A stretch of 64,000 bases of DNA from Osedax frankpressi (taxonomy: Eukaryota > Annelida > Polychaeta > Sabellida > Siboglinidae). Under the pieces are notes generated by a model. That model made no database searches, was not told the DNA's origin, and saw only the letters and a list, made by a program, of their open reading frames with translations. Position 1 is the stretch's first letter; the number at the start of each line of letters is the position of its first letter. Position numbers and translations under genes: made by a program. The stretch is from contig OZ038318.1 in the NCBI GenBank assembly GCA_964035775.1, positions 9,368,789-9,432,788 of the forward strand, in the 5' to 3' direction. Shown piece after piece: positions 30,801-44,200 of this stretch.

Positions 30801-33800
30801 ACGTAACGCCACTAACGTAACGCCACTAACGTAACGTAACGCCACTAACGTAACGCCACTAACGTAACTAACGTAACGCCACTAACGTAACGCCACTAAC
30901 GTAACGCCACTAACGTAACGCCACTAACGTAACGCCACTAACGTAACGCCACTAACGTAACGCCACTAACGTAACGCCACTAACGTAACGCCACTAACGT
31001 AACGCCACTAACGTAACGCCACTAACGTAACGCCACTAACGTAACGCCACTAACGTAACGCCACTAACGTAACGCCACTAACGTAACGCCACTAACGTAA
31101 CGCCACTAACGTAACGCCACTAACGTAACGCCACTAACGTAACGCCACTAACGTAACGCCACTAACGTAACGCCACTAACGCCACTAACGTAACGCCACT
31201 AACGTAACGCCACTAACGTAACGCCACTAACGTAACGCCACTAACGTAACGCCACTAACGTAACGCCACTAACGTAACGCCACTAACGCCACTAACGTAA
31301 CGCCACTAACGTAACGCCACTAACGTAACGCCACTAACGCCACTAACGTAACGCCACTAACGTAACGCCACTAACGTAACGCCACTAACGTAACGCCACT
31401 AACGTAACGCCACTAACGTAACGCCACTAACGTAACGCCACTAACGTAACGCCACTAACGTAACGCCACTAACGTAACGCCACTAACGTAACGCCACTAA
31501 CGCCACTAACGTAACGCCACTAACGTAACGCCACTAACGTAACGCCACTAACGTAACGCCACTAACGTAACGCCACTAACGTAACGCCACTAACGTAACG
31601 CCACTAACGCCACTAACGTAACGCCACTAACGTAACGCCACTAACGTAACGCCACTAACGCCACTAACGTAACGCCACTAACGTAACGCCACTAACGTAA
31701 CGCCACTAACGTAACGCCACTAACGTAACGCCACTAACGTAACGCCACTAACGCCACTAACGTAACGCCACTAACGTAACGCCACTAACGTAACGCCACT
31801 AACGTAACGCCACTAACGTAACGCCACTAACGCCACTAACGTAACGCCACTAACGTAACGCCACTAACGTAACGCCACTAACGTAACGCCACTAACGTAA
31901 CGCCACTAACGTAACGCCACTAACGTAACGCCACTAACGTAACGCCACTAACGTAACGCCACTAACGTAACGCCACTAACGTAACGCCACTAACGCCACT
32001 AACGTAACGCCACTAACGTAACGCCACTAACGTAACGCCACTAACGTAACGCCACTAACGTAACGCCACTAACGTAACGCCACTAACGTAACGCCACTAA
32101 CGCCACTAACGTAACGCCACTAACGTAACGCCACTAACGTAACGCCACTAACGCCACTAACGTAACGCCACTAACGTAACGCCACTCTAACGTAACGCCA
32201 CTAACGTAACGCCACTAACGTAACGCCACTAACGCCACTAACGTAACGCCACTAACGTAACGCCACTAACGTAACGCCACTCTAACGTAACGCCACTAAC
32301 GTAACGCCACTAACGTAACGCCACTAACGCCACTAACGTAACGCCACTAACGTAACGCCACTAACGTAACGCCACTCTAACGTAACGCCACTAACGTAAC
32401 GCCACTAACGTAACGCCACTAACGCCACTAACGTAACGCCACTAACGTAACGCCACTAACGTAACGCCACTAACGTAACGCCACTAACGCCACTAACGTA
32501 ACGCCACTAACGTAACGCCACTAACGTAACGCCACTAACGTAACGCCACTAACGTAACGCCACTAACGTAACGCCACTAACGTAACGCCACTAACGTAAC
32601 GCCACTAACGTAACGCCACTAACGTAACGCCACTAACGTAACGCCACTAACGTAACGCCACTAACGTAACGCCACTAACGCCACTAACGTAACGCTACTA
32701 ACGTAACGCCACTAACGTAACGCCACTAACGCCACTAACGTAACGCCACTAACGTAACGCCACTAACGTAACGCCACTAACGCCACTAACGTAACGCCAC
32801 TAACGTAACGCCACTAACGTAACGCCACTAACGTAACGCCACTAACGTAACGCCACTAACGTAACGCCACTAACGTAACGCCACTAACGTAACGCCACTA
32901 ACGTAACGCCACTAACGTAACGCCACTAACGTAACGCCACTAACGCCACTAACGTAACGCTACTAACGTAACGCCACTAACGTAACGCCACTAACGTAAC
33001 GCCACTAACGTAACGCCACTAACGTAACGCCACTAACGTAACGCCACTAACGTAACGCCACTAACGTAACGCCACTAACGTAACGCCACTAACGTAACGC
33101 CACTAACGTAACGCCACTAACGTAACGCCACTAACGTAACACCACTAACGTAACGCCACTAACGTAACACCACTAACGTAACGCCACTAACGTAACGCCA
33201 CTAACGTAACGCCACTCTAACGTAACGCCACTAACGTAACGCCACTAACGTAACGCCACTAACGTAACGCCACTAACGTAACGCCACTCTAACGTAACGC
33301 CACTAACGTAACGCCACTAACGTAACGCCACTAACGTAACGCCACTAACGTAACGCCACTAACGTAACGCCACTAACGTAACGCCACTAACGTAACGCCA
33401 CTAACGTAACGCCACTAACGTAACGCCACTAACGTAACGCCACTAACGTAACGCCACTAACGTAACGCCACTAACGTAACGCCACTAACGTAACGCCACT
33501 CTAACGTAACGCCACTAACGTAACGCCACTAACGTAACGCCACTAACGTAACGCCACTAACGTAACGCCACTAACGTAACGCCACTAACGTAACGCCACT
33601 CTAACGTAACGCCACTAACGTAACGCCACTAACGTAACGCCACTAACGTAACGCCACTAACGTAACGCCACTAACGTAACGCCACTAACGTAACGCCACT
33701 AACGTAACGCCACTAACGTAACGCCACTAACGTAACGCCACTAACGTAACGCCACTCTAACGTAACGCCACTAACGTAACGCCACTAACGTAACGCCACT

Positions 33801-36800
33801 AACGTAACGCCACTAACGTAACGCCACTAACGTAACGCCACTAACGTAACGCCACTAACGTAACGCCACTAACGCCACTAACGTAACGCCACTAACGTAA
33901 CGCCACTAACGTAACGCCACTAACGTAACGCCACTAACGTAACGCCACTAACGTAACGCCACTAACGTAACGCCACTAACGTAACGCCACTAACGTAACG
34001 CCACTAACGTAACGCCACTAACGTAACGCCACTAACGTAACGCCACTAACGTAACGCCACTAACGTAACGCCACTAACGTAACGCCACTCTAACGTAACG
34101 CCACTAACGTAACGCCACTAACGTAACGCCACTAACGTAACGCCACTAACGTAACGCCACTAACGTAACGCCACTAACGTAACGCCACTCTAACGTAACG
34201 CCACTAACGTAACGCCACTAACGTAACGCCACTAACGTAACGCCACTAACGTAACGCCACTAACGTAACGCCACTAACGTAACGCCACTAACGTAACGCC
34301 ACTAACGTAACGCCACTCTAACGTAACGCCACTAACGTAACGCCACTAACGTAACGCCACTAACGTAACGCCACTAACGCCACTAACGCCACTCTAACGT
34401 AACGCCACTAACGTAACGCCACTAACGTAACGCCACTAACGTAACGCCACTAACGTAACGCCACTAACGTAACGCCACTAACGCCACTAACGTAACGCCA
34501 CTAACGTAACGCCACTAACGTAACGCCACTAACGTAACGCCACTAACGTAACGCCACTAACGTAACGCCACTAACGTAACGCCACTAACGTAACGCCACT
34601 AACGTAACGCCACTAACGTAACGCCACTAACGTAACGCCACTAACGTAACGCCACTAACGTAACGCCACTAACGTAACGCCACTAACGTAACGCCACTAA
34701 CGTAACGCCACTAACGTAACGCCACTAACGCCACTAACGTAACGCCACTAACGTAACGCCACTAACGTAACGCCACTAACGTAACGCCACTAACGTAACG
34801 CCACTAACGTAACGCCACTAACGTAACGCCACTAACGTAACGCCACTAACGTAACGCCACTAACGCCACTAACGTAACGCCACTAACGTAACGCCACTAA
34901 CGTAACGCCACTAACGTAACGTCACTAACGTAACGCCACTAACGTAACGCCACTAACGTAACGCCACTAACGTAACGCCACTAACGTAACGCCACTAACG
35001 TAACGTAACGCCACTAACGTAACGCCACTAACGTAACGCCACTAACGTAACGCCACTAACGTAACGCCACTAACGTAACGCCACTAACGCCACTAACGTA
35101 ACGCCACTCTAACGTAACGCCACTAACGTAACGCCACTAACGTAACGCCACTAACGTAACGCCACTAACGTAACGCCACTAACGTAACGCCACTAACGTA
35201 ACGCCACTAACGTAACGCCACTAACGTAACGCCACTAACGTAACGCCACTAACGTAACGCCACTCTAACGTAACGCCACTAACGTAACGTAACGCCACTA
35301 ACGTAACGCCACTAACGCCACTAACGTAACGCCACTAACGTAACGCCACTAACGTAACGCCACTAACGTAACGCCACTAACGCCACTAACGTAACGCCAC
35401 TAACGTAACGCCACTAACGTAACGCCACTAACGTAACGCCACTAACGTAACGCCACTAACGTAACGCCACTAACGTAACGCCACTAACGTAACGCCACTA
35501 ACGCCACTAACGTAACGCCACTAACGTAACGCCACTAACGTAACGCCACTAACGTAACGCCACTAACGTAACGCCACTAACGTAACGCCACTAACGTAAC
35601 GCCACTAACGTAACGCCACTAACGTAACGCCACTAACGTAACGCCACTAACGTAACGCCACTAACGTAACGCCACTAACGTAACGCCACTAACGTAACGC
35701 CACTAACGTAACGCCACTCTAACGTAACGCCACTAACGTAACGCCACTAACGTAACGCCACTAACGTAACGCCACTAACGTAACGCCACTAACGTAACGC
35801 CACTAACGTAACGCCACTCTAACGTAACGCCACTAACGTAACGCCACTAACGTAACGCCACTAACGTAACGCCACTAACGTAACGCCACTAACGCCACTA
35901 ACGCCACTCTAACGTAACGCCACTAACGTAACGCCACTAACGTAACGCCACTAACGTAACGCCACTAACGTAACGCCACTAACGTAACGCCACTAACGCC
36001 ACTAACGTAACGCCACTAACGTAACGCCACTAACGTAACGCCACTAACGTAACGCCACTAACGTAACGCCACTAACGTAACGCCACTAACGTAACGCCAC
36101 TAACGTAACGCCACTAACGTAACGCCACTAACGTAACGCCACTAACGTAACGCCACTAACGTAACGCCACTAACGTAACGCCACTAACGTAACGCCACTA
36201 ACGTAACGCCACTAACGTAACGCCACTAACGTAACGCCACTAACGCCACTAACGTAACGCCACTAACGTAACGCCACTAACGTAACGCCACTAACGTAAC
36301 GCCACTAACGTAACGCCACTAACGTAACGCCACTAACGTAACGCCACTAACGTAACGCCACTAACGCCACTAACGTAACGCCACTAACGTAACGCCACTA
36401 ACGTAACGCCACTAACGTAACGTCACTAACGTAACGCCACTAACGTAACGCCACTAACGTAACGCCACTAACGTAACGCCACTAACGTAACGCCACTAAC
36501 GTAACGTAACGCCACTAACGTAACGCCACTAACGTAACGCCACTAACGTAACGCCACTAACGTAACGCCACTAACGTAACGCCACTAACGCCACTAACGT
36601 AACGCCACTCTAACGTAACGCCACTAACGTAACGCCACTAACGTAACGCCACTAACGTAACGCCACTAACGTAACGCCACTAACGTAACGCCACTAACGT
36701 AACGCCACTAACGTAACGCCACTAACGTAACGCCACTAACGTAACGCCACTAACGTAACGCCACTAACGCCACTAACGTAACGCCACTAACGTAACGCCA

Positions 36801-37307
36801 CTAACGTAACGCCACTAACGTAACGCCACTCTAACGTAACGCCACTAACGTAACGCCACTAACGTAACGCCACTAACGTAACGCCACTAACGTAACGCCA
36901 CTCTAACGTAACGCCACTAACGTAACGCCACTAACGTAACGCCACTAACGTAACGCCACTCTAACGTAACGCCACTAACGTAACGCCACTAACGCCACTA
37001 ACGTAACGCCACTAACGTAACGCCACTAACGTAACGCCACTAACGTAACGCCACTAACGTAACGCCACTAACGTAACGCCACTAACGTAACGCCACTAAC
37101 GTAACGCCACTAACGTAACGCCACTAACGTAACGCCACTAACGTAACGCCACTAACGTAACGCCACTAACGTAACGCCACTAACGTAACGCCACTAACGT
37201 AACGCCACTAACGTAACGCCACTAACGTAACGCCACTAACGTAACGCCACTAACGTAACGCCACTAACGTAACGCCACTAACGTAACGAACACTAACGTA
37301 TCGAACA
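27828..37307. repeat. 14-bp satellite array, about 670 copies (9.5 kb)
   Basis: The unit is GCCACTAACGTAAC (plus strand), or GTTAGTGGCGTTAC read on the minus strand. Length variants recur: 9-bp units lacking GTAAC, 16-bp units with CTCT (GCCACTCTAACGTAAC), and rare units with GTAACGTAAC, GCTACT, GTCACT or ACCACT. The right edge grades through two 15-bp transitional units (CTAACGTAACGAACA, then CTAACGTATCGAACA at 37293-37307) into the EGF-like exon. Rare variants recur at a fixed offset of 1501 bp in the 34.9-36.6 kb part, showing a higher-order duplication. The left end is hidden by the gap. Confidence 0.98.
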
Positions 37308-37414
37308 CGACTCTCCCGTGTAGCCGATGGAGCACATGCATTGAGCGTTGTGAAAGCCCGTACAGTAGCCGTTCTTCGTGCAGATGTCGCTGTCGCAATA
37401 CCTCTCGTTCAAGT
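37298..37414 (-). CDS. EGF-like domain exon of an unidentified gene
   Basis: Reading the minus strand after acceptor TTCCGATAG, the exon encodes LNERYCDSDICTKNG then YCTGFHNAQCMCSIGYTGES, C, SI. Six cysteines are spaced 4-5-7-1-8, matching an EGF domain, with CMCSIGYTGESC as the typical closing loop. The start resembles the D-x-N-E lead of EGF repeats if the first codon is completed as GAC. The exon is 117 bp, with phase 1 at both ends, the symmetric 1-1 class usual for EGF modules. The donor is ATAC|GTTAGTG at 37297; if unspliced, translation stops at TAG two codons on. EGF modules sit in secreted or cell-surface proteins. No neighbouring exon was found, so the parent gene is unknown, and its next intron must span the 9.5-kb array. 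Confidence 0.6.
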
Positions 37415-39434
37415 CTATCGGAACGACGAGTTACGTGGCGTTTATATATACCGTTACATAACTGCAGTTATGGGATACGAAATGAGTAGAATTGCATAAT
37501 AACCAAACATAAATGGTAGATATATCAGCAACCATAACATTAACGCGTACATAAATATCGTCAATTTTTCATGTTTTATTTTCCAAACATTTGTATCCTA
37601 TTTATATTAATTAAATAATGTATACATATGAATCAATATCGTGCTCGTTAGCTATAATGTATAATTAAAGTAATACAAGTATTCATTTGTTTATTAATGT
37701 TCTAAGTTAAATTGCTAATACAATATAAATATGAAATTAAATTGTTCATTACAATTTTATTTATACACACAAAATGGAAACATTTTCTTTATTTATTTAA
37801 TAAATTTGATAATATTTATTAATTAATCAATAATTAATAAATTACAAGAATATGTATTAGCAAATGTATAAAACATACACATATTAAATAACTTATATAA
37901 TATATTTGTAGTATTGTGAATATATATATATATGTTGAAATAAAATATACTAAATATATATACTATAGTATTTAAAATATCATATCATATTATATATATT
38001 GAATAACATTTTTATATAAACACTTTCCTCCAAACCATTTCGACGAAAACGTTATTCAATGTATCATATCAAATTCCCCCATACTATCTAATTAATATAA
38101 TACCCGAAGCAATGATATCCTTAACAAGTAACAATGTAATCTCCACTATTAAAGCTAATAAACTACTAAACTATATTTCCTACAACGGCGACCATGATTT
38201 ATTCGCTGCGAATAAACTTAATAATATATCCTTAGATAAAGTACACGATAATCAAACTTCTTTATAAACTGTAAACGAGTTGATATTGAGAAAATAAAGG
38301 TTGCTTTAATTGCTATTATTTATCAACTATACAATGCATTTGTTTTCCATTGGATCAGCTGCAAGAATCTCCACTGATAAATACTATCTATATTAGCATG
38401 TCTAATACTCCATATAAATACTAAAATCTTTCGTTTATCAGTTTATTACGTTTATTTCGTTTATTACTTTATATCAAAACATGTCTAAAGAAGTGAATTA
38501 ATTACCAAACAAGTCTCATCCGATTTTCTTCTAAAGATGGAGACTATTAATTAATGAATGAAGATTACTATTCATAATTTTCATAAGCACCTAAATATTA
38601 TTTAGATTCCGAATAGGAAATAAACTCATCAAATATATCTCAATTATATAAACAGTACACTTTCAATATGTACTATTATTCCACATATTAAGACCGGGAA
38701 TAGTAGAATTCTGGTAGATGATATCGAGAAGATCACAATATTGTCTTCGCAGCCTGTCTCAGTTGTTAGCTAATACTATTGATGTGAATGGCGAAGCTTG
38801 CGAGTTACCCAATATAACTAACCCTACATTCTCTTCCTTCTTATTAACTCCCGAAATTATACCTGCTTGCTACCGAATAGGTCTAATTTCACGTTTGAAA
38901 ATCTCACGGTAGATATCATTAATAAACCCTATTTACAACTATTTAACATTAGTCCCAAATCACCTAATTCATAACAATCTCCTGAAGCATAGAAAGTGTG
39001 TCGGGTCGCTGCCATGGATAAGATAAGAGATAACTCACTAACTGCTAACCACTAGCTTTATTACTACGTTATTATTGACCTCCGAGAACATTTTAATACA
39101 TTTTCGTAGATCGTATTAGCTGTGACTAATATAAATTACTCACTGGTCAATCTACTGCTCATTAATTAATTACCGTATATCAAAATAGATTAATACTCAA
39201 ATCAAAAGCATATTGTATTGGTAGACATATTATCGGTTGGATACATTTCTACCTAACACCACGGACACAGAATATCAAATTCAAAATACAATTTCTCTAC
39301 CCTAGACATCTGAAGTTCCGCGGGATTCCTGTACGAGCTAAATTTTATATTGAAGTTCTCTTTGACAAATTTCCAACATTTACATTTCGTCCCATTTTTG
39401 CTGATAATGCCAACTTTTTTTCATTTATTCCCAT

Positions 39435-39502
<68 letters not shown>
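39435..39502. repeat. (TA)n microsatellite
   Basis: About 68 bases of TA repeats with one AAA interruption near 39462. Confidence 0.95.
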
Positions 39503-39503
<1 letters not shown>

Positions 39504-40559
39504 TAGAGTACAATAGATTAATAACCATGGTGCTGATTGTTATATATTAGTAAAGCTTTGTTACATATAAATATTTAAGTTATTAAATTTTATATATATT
39601 GCATATTATTAATTTTTTAATAACAACATATATTTTTTCATTTAACTTTATAATTATAATTTCAGAATTAAATATATTATATTAGAAATTTAAAAATTAA
39701 AATATTGTTATGTTATATTCAAAACACATTTATTCAATTAAATTAATAATATGGATGTGATATATATATATTTTTTATTTTATTCACCAACATATTTTTT
39801 ATCATGATTCAATGAATAATATAATTTGAAATTGATATTTAAAAAAGTATATATACCTGAAACTAACATTTAACAATAAAGATATATTAAAGTTTTAATA
39901 AATTTAACATTTAACGTTATGTACATTTAATATGCTTATTATTTAATAAAATATATTAATACAACATTTTTCATACTATATTCATTAAATATATTACACG
40001 GATTCATTATATTTAACAATCCTAAAATTGAAATAGTAATTAAATGCATATTTTTTTAATTTAAAAATAAACAAGTGAATCTTTATTTACAGTAACTTGA
40101 ATTGGTTCATTTGAAACAATCACCAAATTTCATTTAAAATTGAGAGAGAACTTGCATTTTTGATCAACTGAATTAAAACGTCATAAATGGTATGTATTTA
40201 TGTACGTCATATGTATGTATTTATTTTTATTAAAATTCTACCGTTATAATTAGGTTATTTTGTATGTATGTATTCTACCAGAATAAATGAATTAATGTTG
40301 ATAAAAATGGTATGGTAAGCTAAAATTGTCCCAAGGAAATGCCAAAGAACATACTTTTAAGTATCTTTGGTAAAATGCTCTTAAAGTGTGTACGAATGCA
40401 TACATTATTCTCTCTTATACGTATTATCCTAACATTAAGCATATGAACCACATACTACATCATGCAAAATGCGAAATACATTTTAAACCCACTAAGATTT
40501 AAATCAATCGTAAATTCTATATTATTATGGAGATTTATTAATAGCGTTATATGAAATGT

Positions 40560-40800
40560 TATACGAAAATATGTGAAAATATGTGAAAATATGTGAAAGT
40601 CAGTAAAGAAAAATATATCAAAATTGCTGTATTTCAATTGAAAAGGTTAAAATTCCAATTAAAATATTGTACTTCAATTGAAAAGGATTTACTTCGAGTG
40701 AAAAGGATATATTTTAAGTGGTAAGTTATACTTCAATTGAAAAGGATATACTTTAAGGTTTATTGAAAGGTTATACTTCAACAATATAGATAAAATTATC
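40560..40800. repeat. Diverged short tandem repeats
   Basis: Three copies of AAAATATGTG, then about five irregular copies related to TACTTCAATTGAAAAGGATA, spaced 25-45 bases. CAATTG makes each copy partly palindromic. It is too diverged for a sharp unit definition. Confidence 0.6.
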
Positions 40801-41215
40801 TAATCAAATCAGGTGAAAATATTATAAAATATAATGAATATATCTACTTGATTATATATCATATATAATATCTCCTACAAATAATTAATTTAAAATATAA
40901 TAATTAATATATAATATAATAATTAAATTAAATATATAATAAAAGTAAAGTTATCCTGGTCTAGATAATACACCTGGTGAATAGATCATCTTCGATGTCC
41001 ATCAGTATTAAAAAAAGCGATAACCTAATTGCGATCAAAGATCTTGTAAAAATACAATTGACATATGTTTGTACCTAATCCTCATAAAACCAGATACCAA
41101 AGAAGGAAGAGGGGAAGAAATGAATTGTCATATAGTTATATAATAATACATAATAATACATAATAATACATGATAATACATAATAATTTATCAAAGCAAA
41201 TCCATACTCTAGTAT

Positions 41216-44200
41216 AACTAAATAGTCTATAAGTAAATAGTCTATAAGTAAATAGTCTATAAGTAAATAGTCTATAAGTAAATAGTCTATAAGTAAATAG
41301 TCTATAAGTAAATAGTCTATAAGTAAATAGTCTATAAGTAAATAGTCTATAAGTAAATAGTCTATAAGTAAATAGTCTATAAGTAAATAGTCTATAAGTA
41401 AATAGTCTATAAGTAAATAGTCTATAAGTAAATAGTCTATAAGTAAATAGTCTATAAGTAAATAGTCTATAAGTAAATAGTCTATAAGTAAATAGTCTAT
41501 AAGTAAATAGTCTATAAGTAAATAGTCTATAAGTAAATAGTCTATAAGTAAATAGTCTATAAGTAAATAGTCTATAAGTAAATAGTCTATAAGTAAATAG
41601 TCTATAAGTAAATAGTCTATAAGTAAATAGTCTATAAGTAAATAGTCTATAAGTAAATAGTCTATAAGTAAATAGTCTATAAGTAAATAGTCTATAAGTA
41701 AATAGTCTATAAGTAAATAGTCTATAAGTAAATAGTCTATAAGTAAATAGTCTATAAGTAAATAGTCTATAAGTAAATAGTCTATAAGTAAATAGTCTAT
41801 AAGTAAATAGTCTATAAGTAAATAGTCTATAAGTAAATAGTCTATAAGTAAATAGTCTATAAGTAAATAGTCTATAAGTAAATAGTCTATAAGTAAATAG
41901 TCTATAAGTAAATAGTCTATAAGTAAATAGTCTATAAGTAAATAGTCTATAAGTAAATAGTCTATAAGTAAATAGTCTATAAGTAAATAGTCTATAAGTA
42001 AATAGTCTATAAGTAAATAGTCTATAAGTAAATAGTCTATAAGTAAATAGTCTATAAGTAAATAGTCTATAAGTAAATAGTCTATAAGTAAATAGTCTAT
42101 AAGTAAATAGTCTATAAGTAAATAGTCTATAAGTAAATAGTCTATAAGTAAATAGTCTATAAGTAAATAGTCTATAAGTAAATAGTCTATAAGTAAATAG
42201 TCTATAAGTAAATAGTCTATAAGTAAATAGTCTATAAGTAAATAGTCTATAAGTAAATAGTCTATAAGTAAATAGTCTATAAGTAAATAGTCTATAAGTA
42301 AATAGTCTATAAGTAAATAGTCTATAAGTAAATAGTCTATAAGTAAATAGTCTATAAGTAAATAGTCTATAAGTAAATAGTCTATAAGTAAATAGTCTAT
42401 AAGTAAATAGTCTATAAGTAAATAGTCTATAAGTAAATAGTCTATAAGTAAATAGTCTATAACTAGATAGTCTATAACTAGATAGTCTATAACTAGATAG
42501 TCTATAACTAGATAGTCTATAACTAGATAGTCTATAACTAGATAGTCTATAACTAGATAGTCTATAACTAGATAGTCTATAACTAGATAGTCTATAACTA
42601 GATAGTCTATAACTAGATAGTCTATAACTAGATAGTCTATAACTAGATAGTCTATAACTAGATAGTCTATAACTAGATAGTCTATAACTAGATAGTCTAT
42701 AACTAGATAGTCTATAACTAGATAGTCTATAACTAGATAGTCTATAACTAGATAGTCTATAACTAGATAGTCTATAACTAGATAGTCTATAACTAGATAG
42801 TCTATAACTAGATAGTCTATAACTAGATAGTCTATAACTAGATAGTCTATAACTAGATAGTCTATAACTAGATAGTCTATAACTAGATAGTCTATAACTA
42901 GATAGTCTATAACTAGATAGTCTATAACTAGATAGTCTATAACTAGATAGTCTATAACTAGATAGTCTATAACTAGATAGTCTATAACTAGATAGTCTAT
43001 AACTAGATAGTCTATAACTAGATAGTCTATAACTAGATAGTCTATAACTAGATAGTCTATAACTAGATAGTCTATAACTAGATAGTCTATAACTAGATAG
43101 TCTATAACTAGATAGTCTATAACTAGATAGTCTATAACTAGATAGTCTATAACTAGATAGTCTATAACTAGATAGTCTATAACTAGATAGTCTATAACTA
43201 GATAGTCTATAACTAGATAGTCTATAACTAGATAGTCTATAACTAGATAGTCTATAACTAGATAGTCTATAACTAGATAGTCTATAACTAGATAGTCTAT
43301 AACTAGATAGTCTATAACTAGATAGTCTATAACTAGATAGTCTATAACTAGATAGTCTATAACTAGATAGTCTATAACTAGATAGTCTATAACTAGATAG
43401 TCTATAACTAGATAGTCTATAACTAGATAGTCTATAACTAGATAGTCTATAACTAGATAGTCTATAACTAGATAGTCTATAACTAGATAGTCTATAACTA
43501 GATAGTCTATAACTAGATAGTCTATAACTAGATAGTCTATAACTAGATAGTCTATAACTAGATAGTCTATAACTAGATAGTCTATAACTAGATAGTCTAT
43601 AACTAGATAGTCTATAACTAGATAGTCTATAACTAGATAGTCTATAACTAGATAGTCTATAACTAGATAGTCTATAACTAGATAGTCTATAACTAGATAG
43701 TCTATAACTAGATAGTCTATAACTAGATAGTCTATAACTAGATAGTCTATAACTAGATAGTCTATAACTAGATAGTCTATAACTAGATAGTCTATAACTA
43801 GATAGTCTATAACTAGATAGTCTATAACTAGATAGTCTATAACTAGATAGTCTATAACTAGATAGTCTATAACTAGATAGTCTATAACTAGATAGTCTAT
43901 AACTAGATAGTCTATAACTAGATAGTCTATAACTAGATAGTCTATAACTAGATAGTCTATAACTAGATAGTCTATAACTAGATAGTCTATAACTAGATAG
44001 TCTATAACTAGATAGTCTATAACTAGATAGTCTATAACTAGATAGTCTATAACTAGATAGTCTATAACTAGATAGTCTATAACTAGATAGTCTATAACTA
44101 GATAGTCTATAACTAGATAGTCTATAACTAGATAGTCTATAACTAGATAGTCTATAACTAGATAGTCTATAACTAGATAGTCTATAACTAGATAGTCTAT

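Larger units (their letters stand above)
37415..41215. other. Mostly non-coding region right of the EGF exon
   Basis: AT-rich at 37440-38030. From about 38040 to 39420 the composition is more mixed, with open stretches of about 50-65 codons (for example from ATG at 38112, and at 38718-38912) that show no motif I can place. A (TA)n tract lies at 39435-39502. At 40560-40800 there are short repeats (AAAATATGTG three times, then diverged ACTTCAATTGAAAAGG copies). The mixed-composition part could be an old mobile element or an unrecognised gene. Confidence 0.4.

Noticed and set aside
27828-37290. CRISPR-like appearance of short regular repeats
   Set aside because: The units are contiguous with no unique spacers, the context is eukaryotic, and no cas genes are present.
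38112-38912. Open stretches of 53 and 64 codons right of the EGF exon
   Set aside because: No motif, no clear splice sites, and nothing linking them to DUS2 or to the EGF gene; noted only as mixed-composition sequence.
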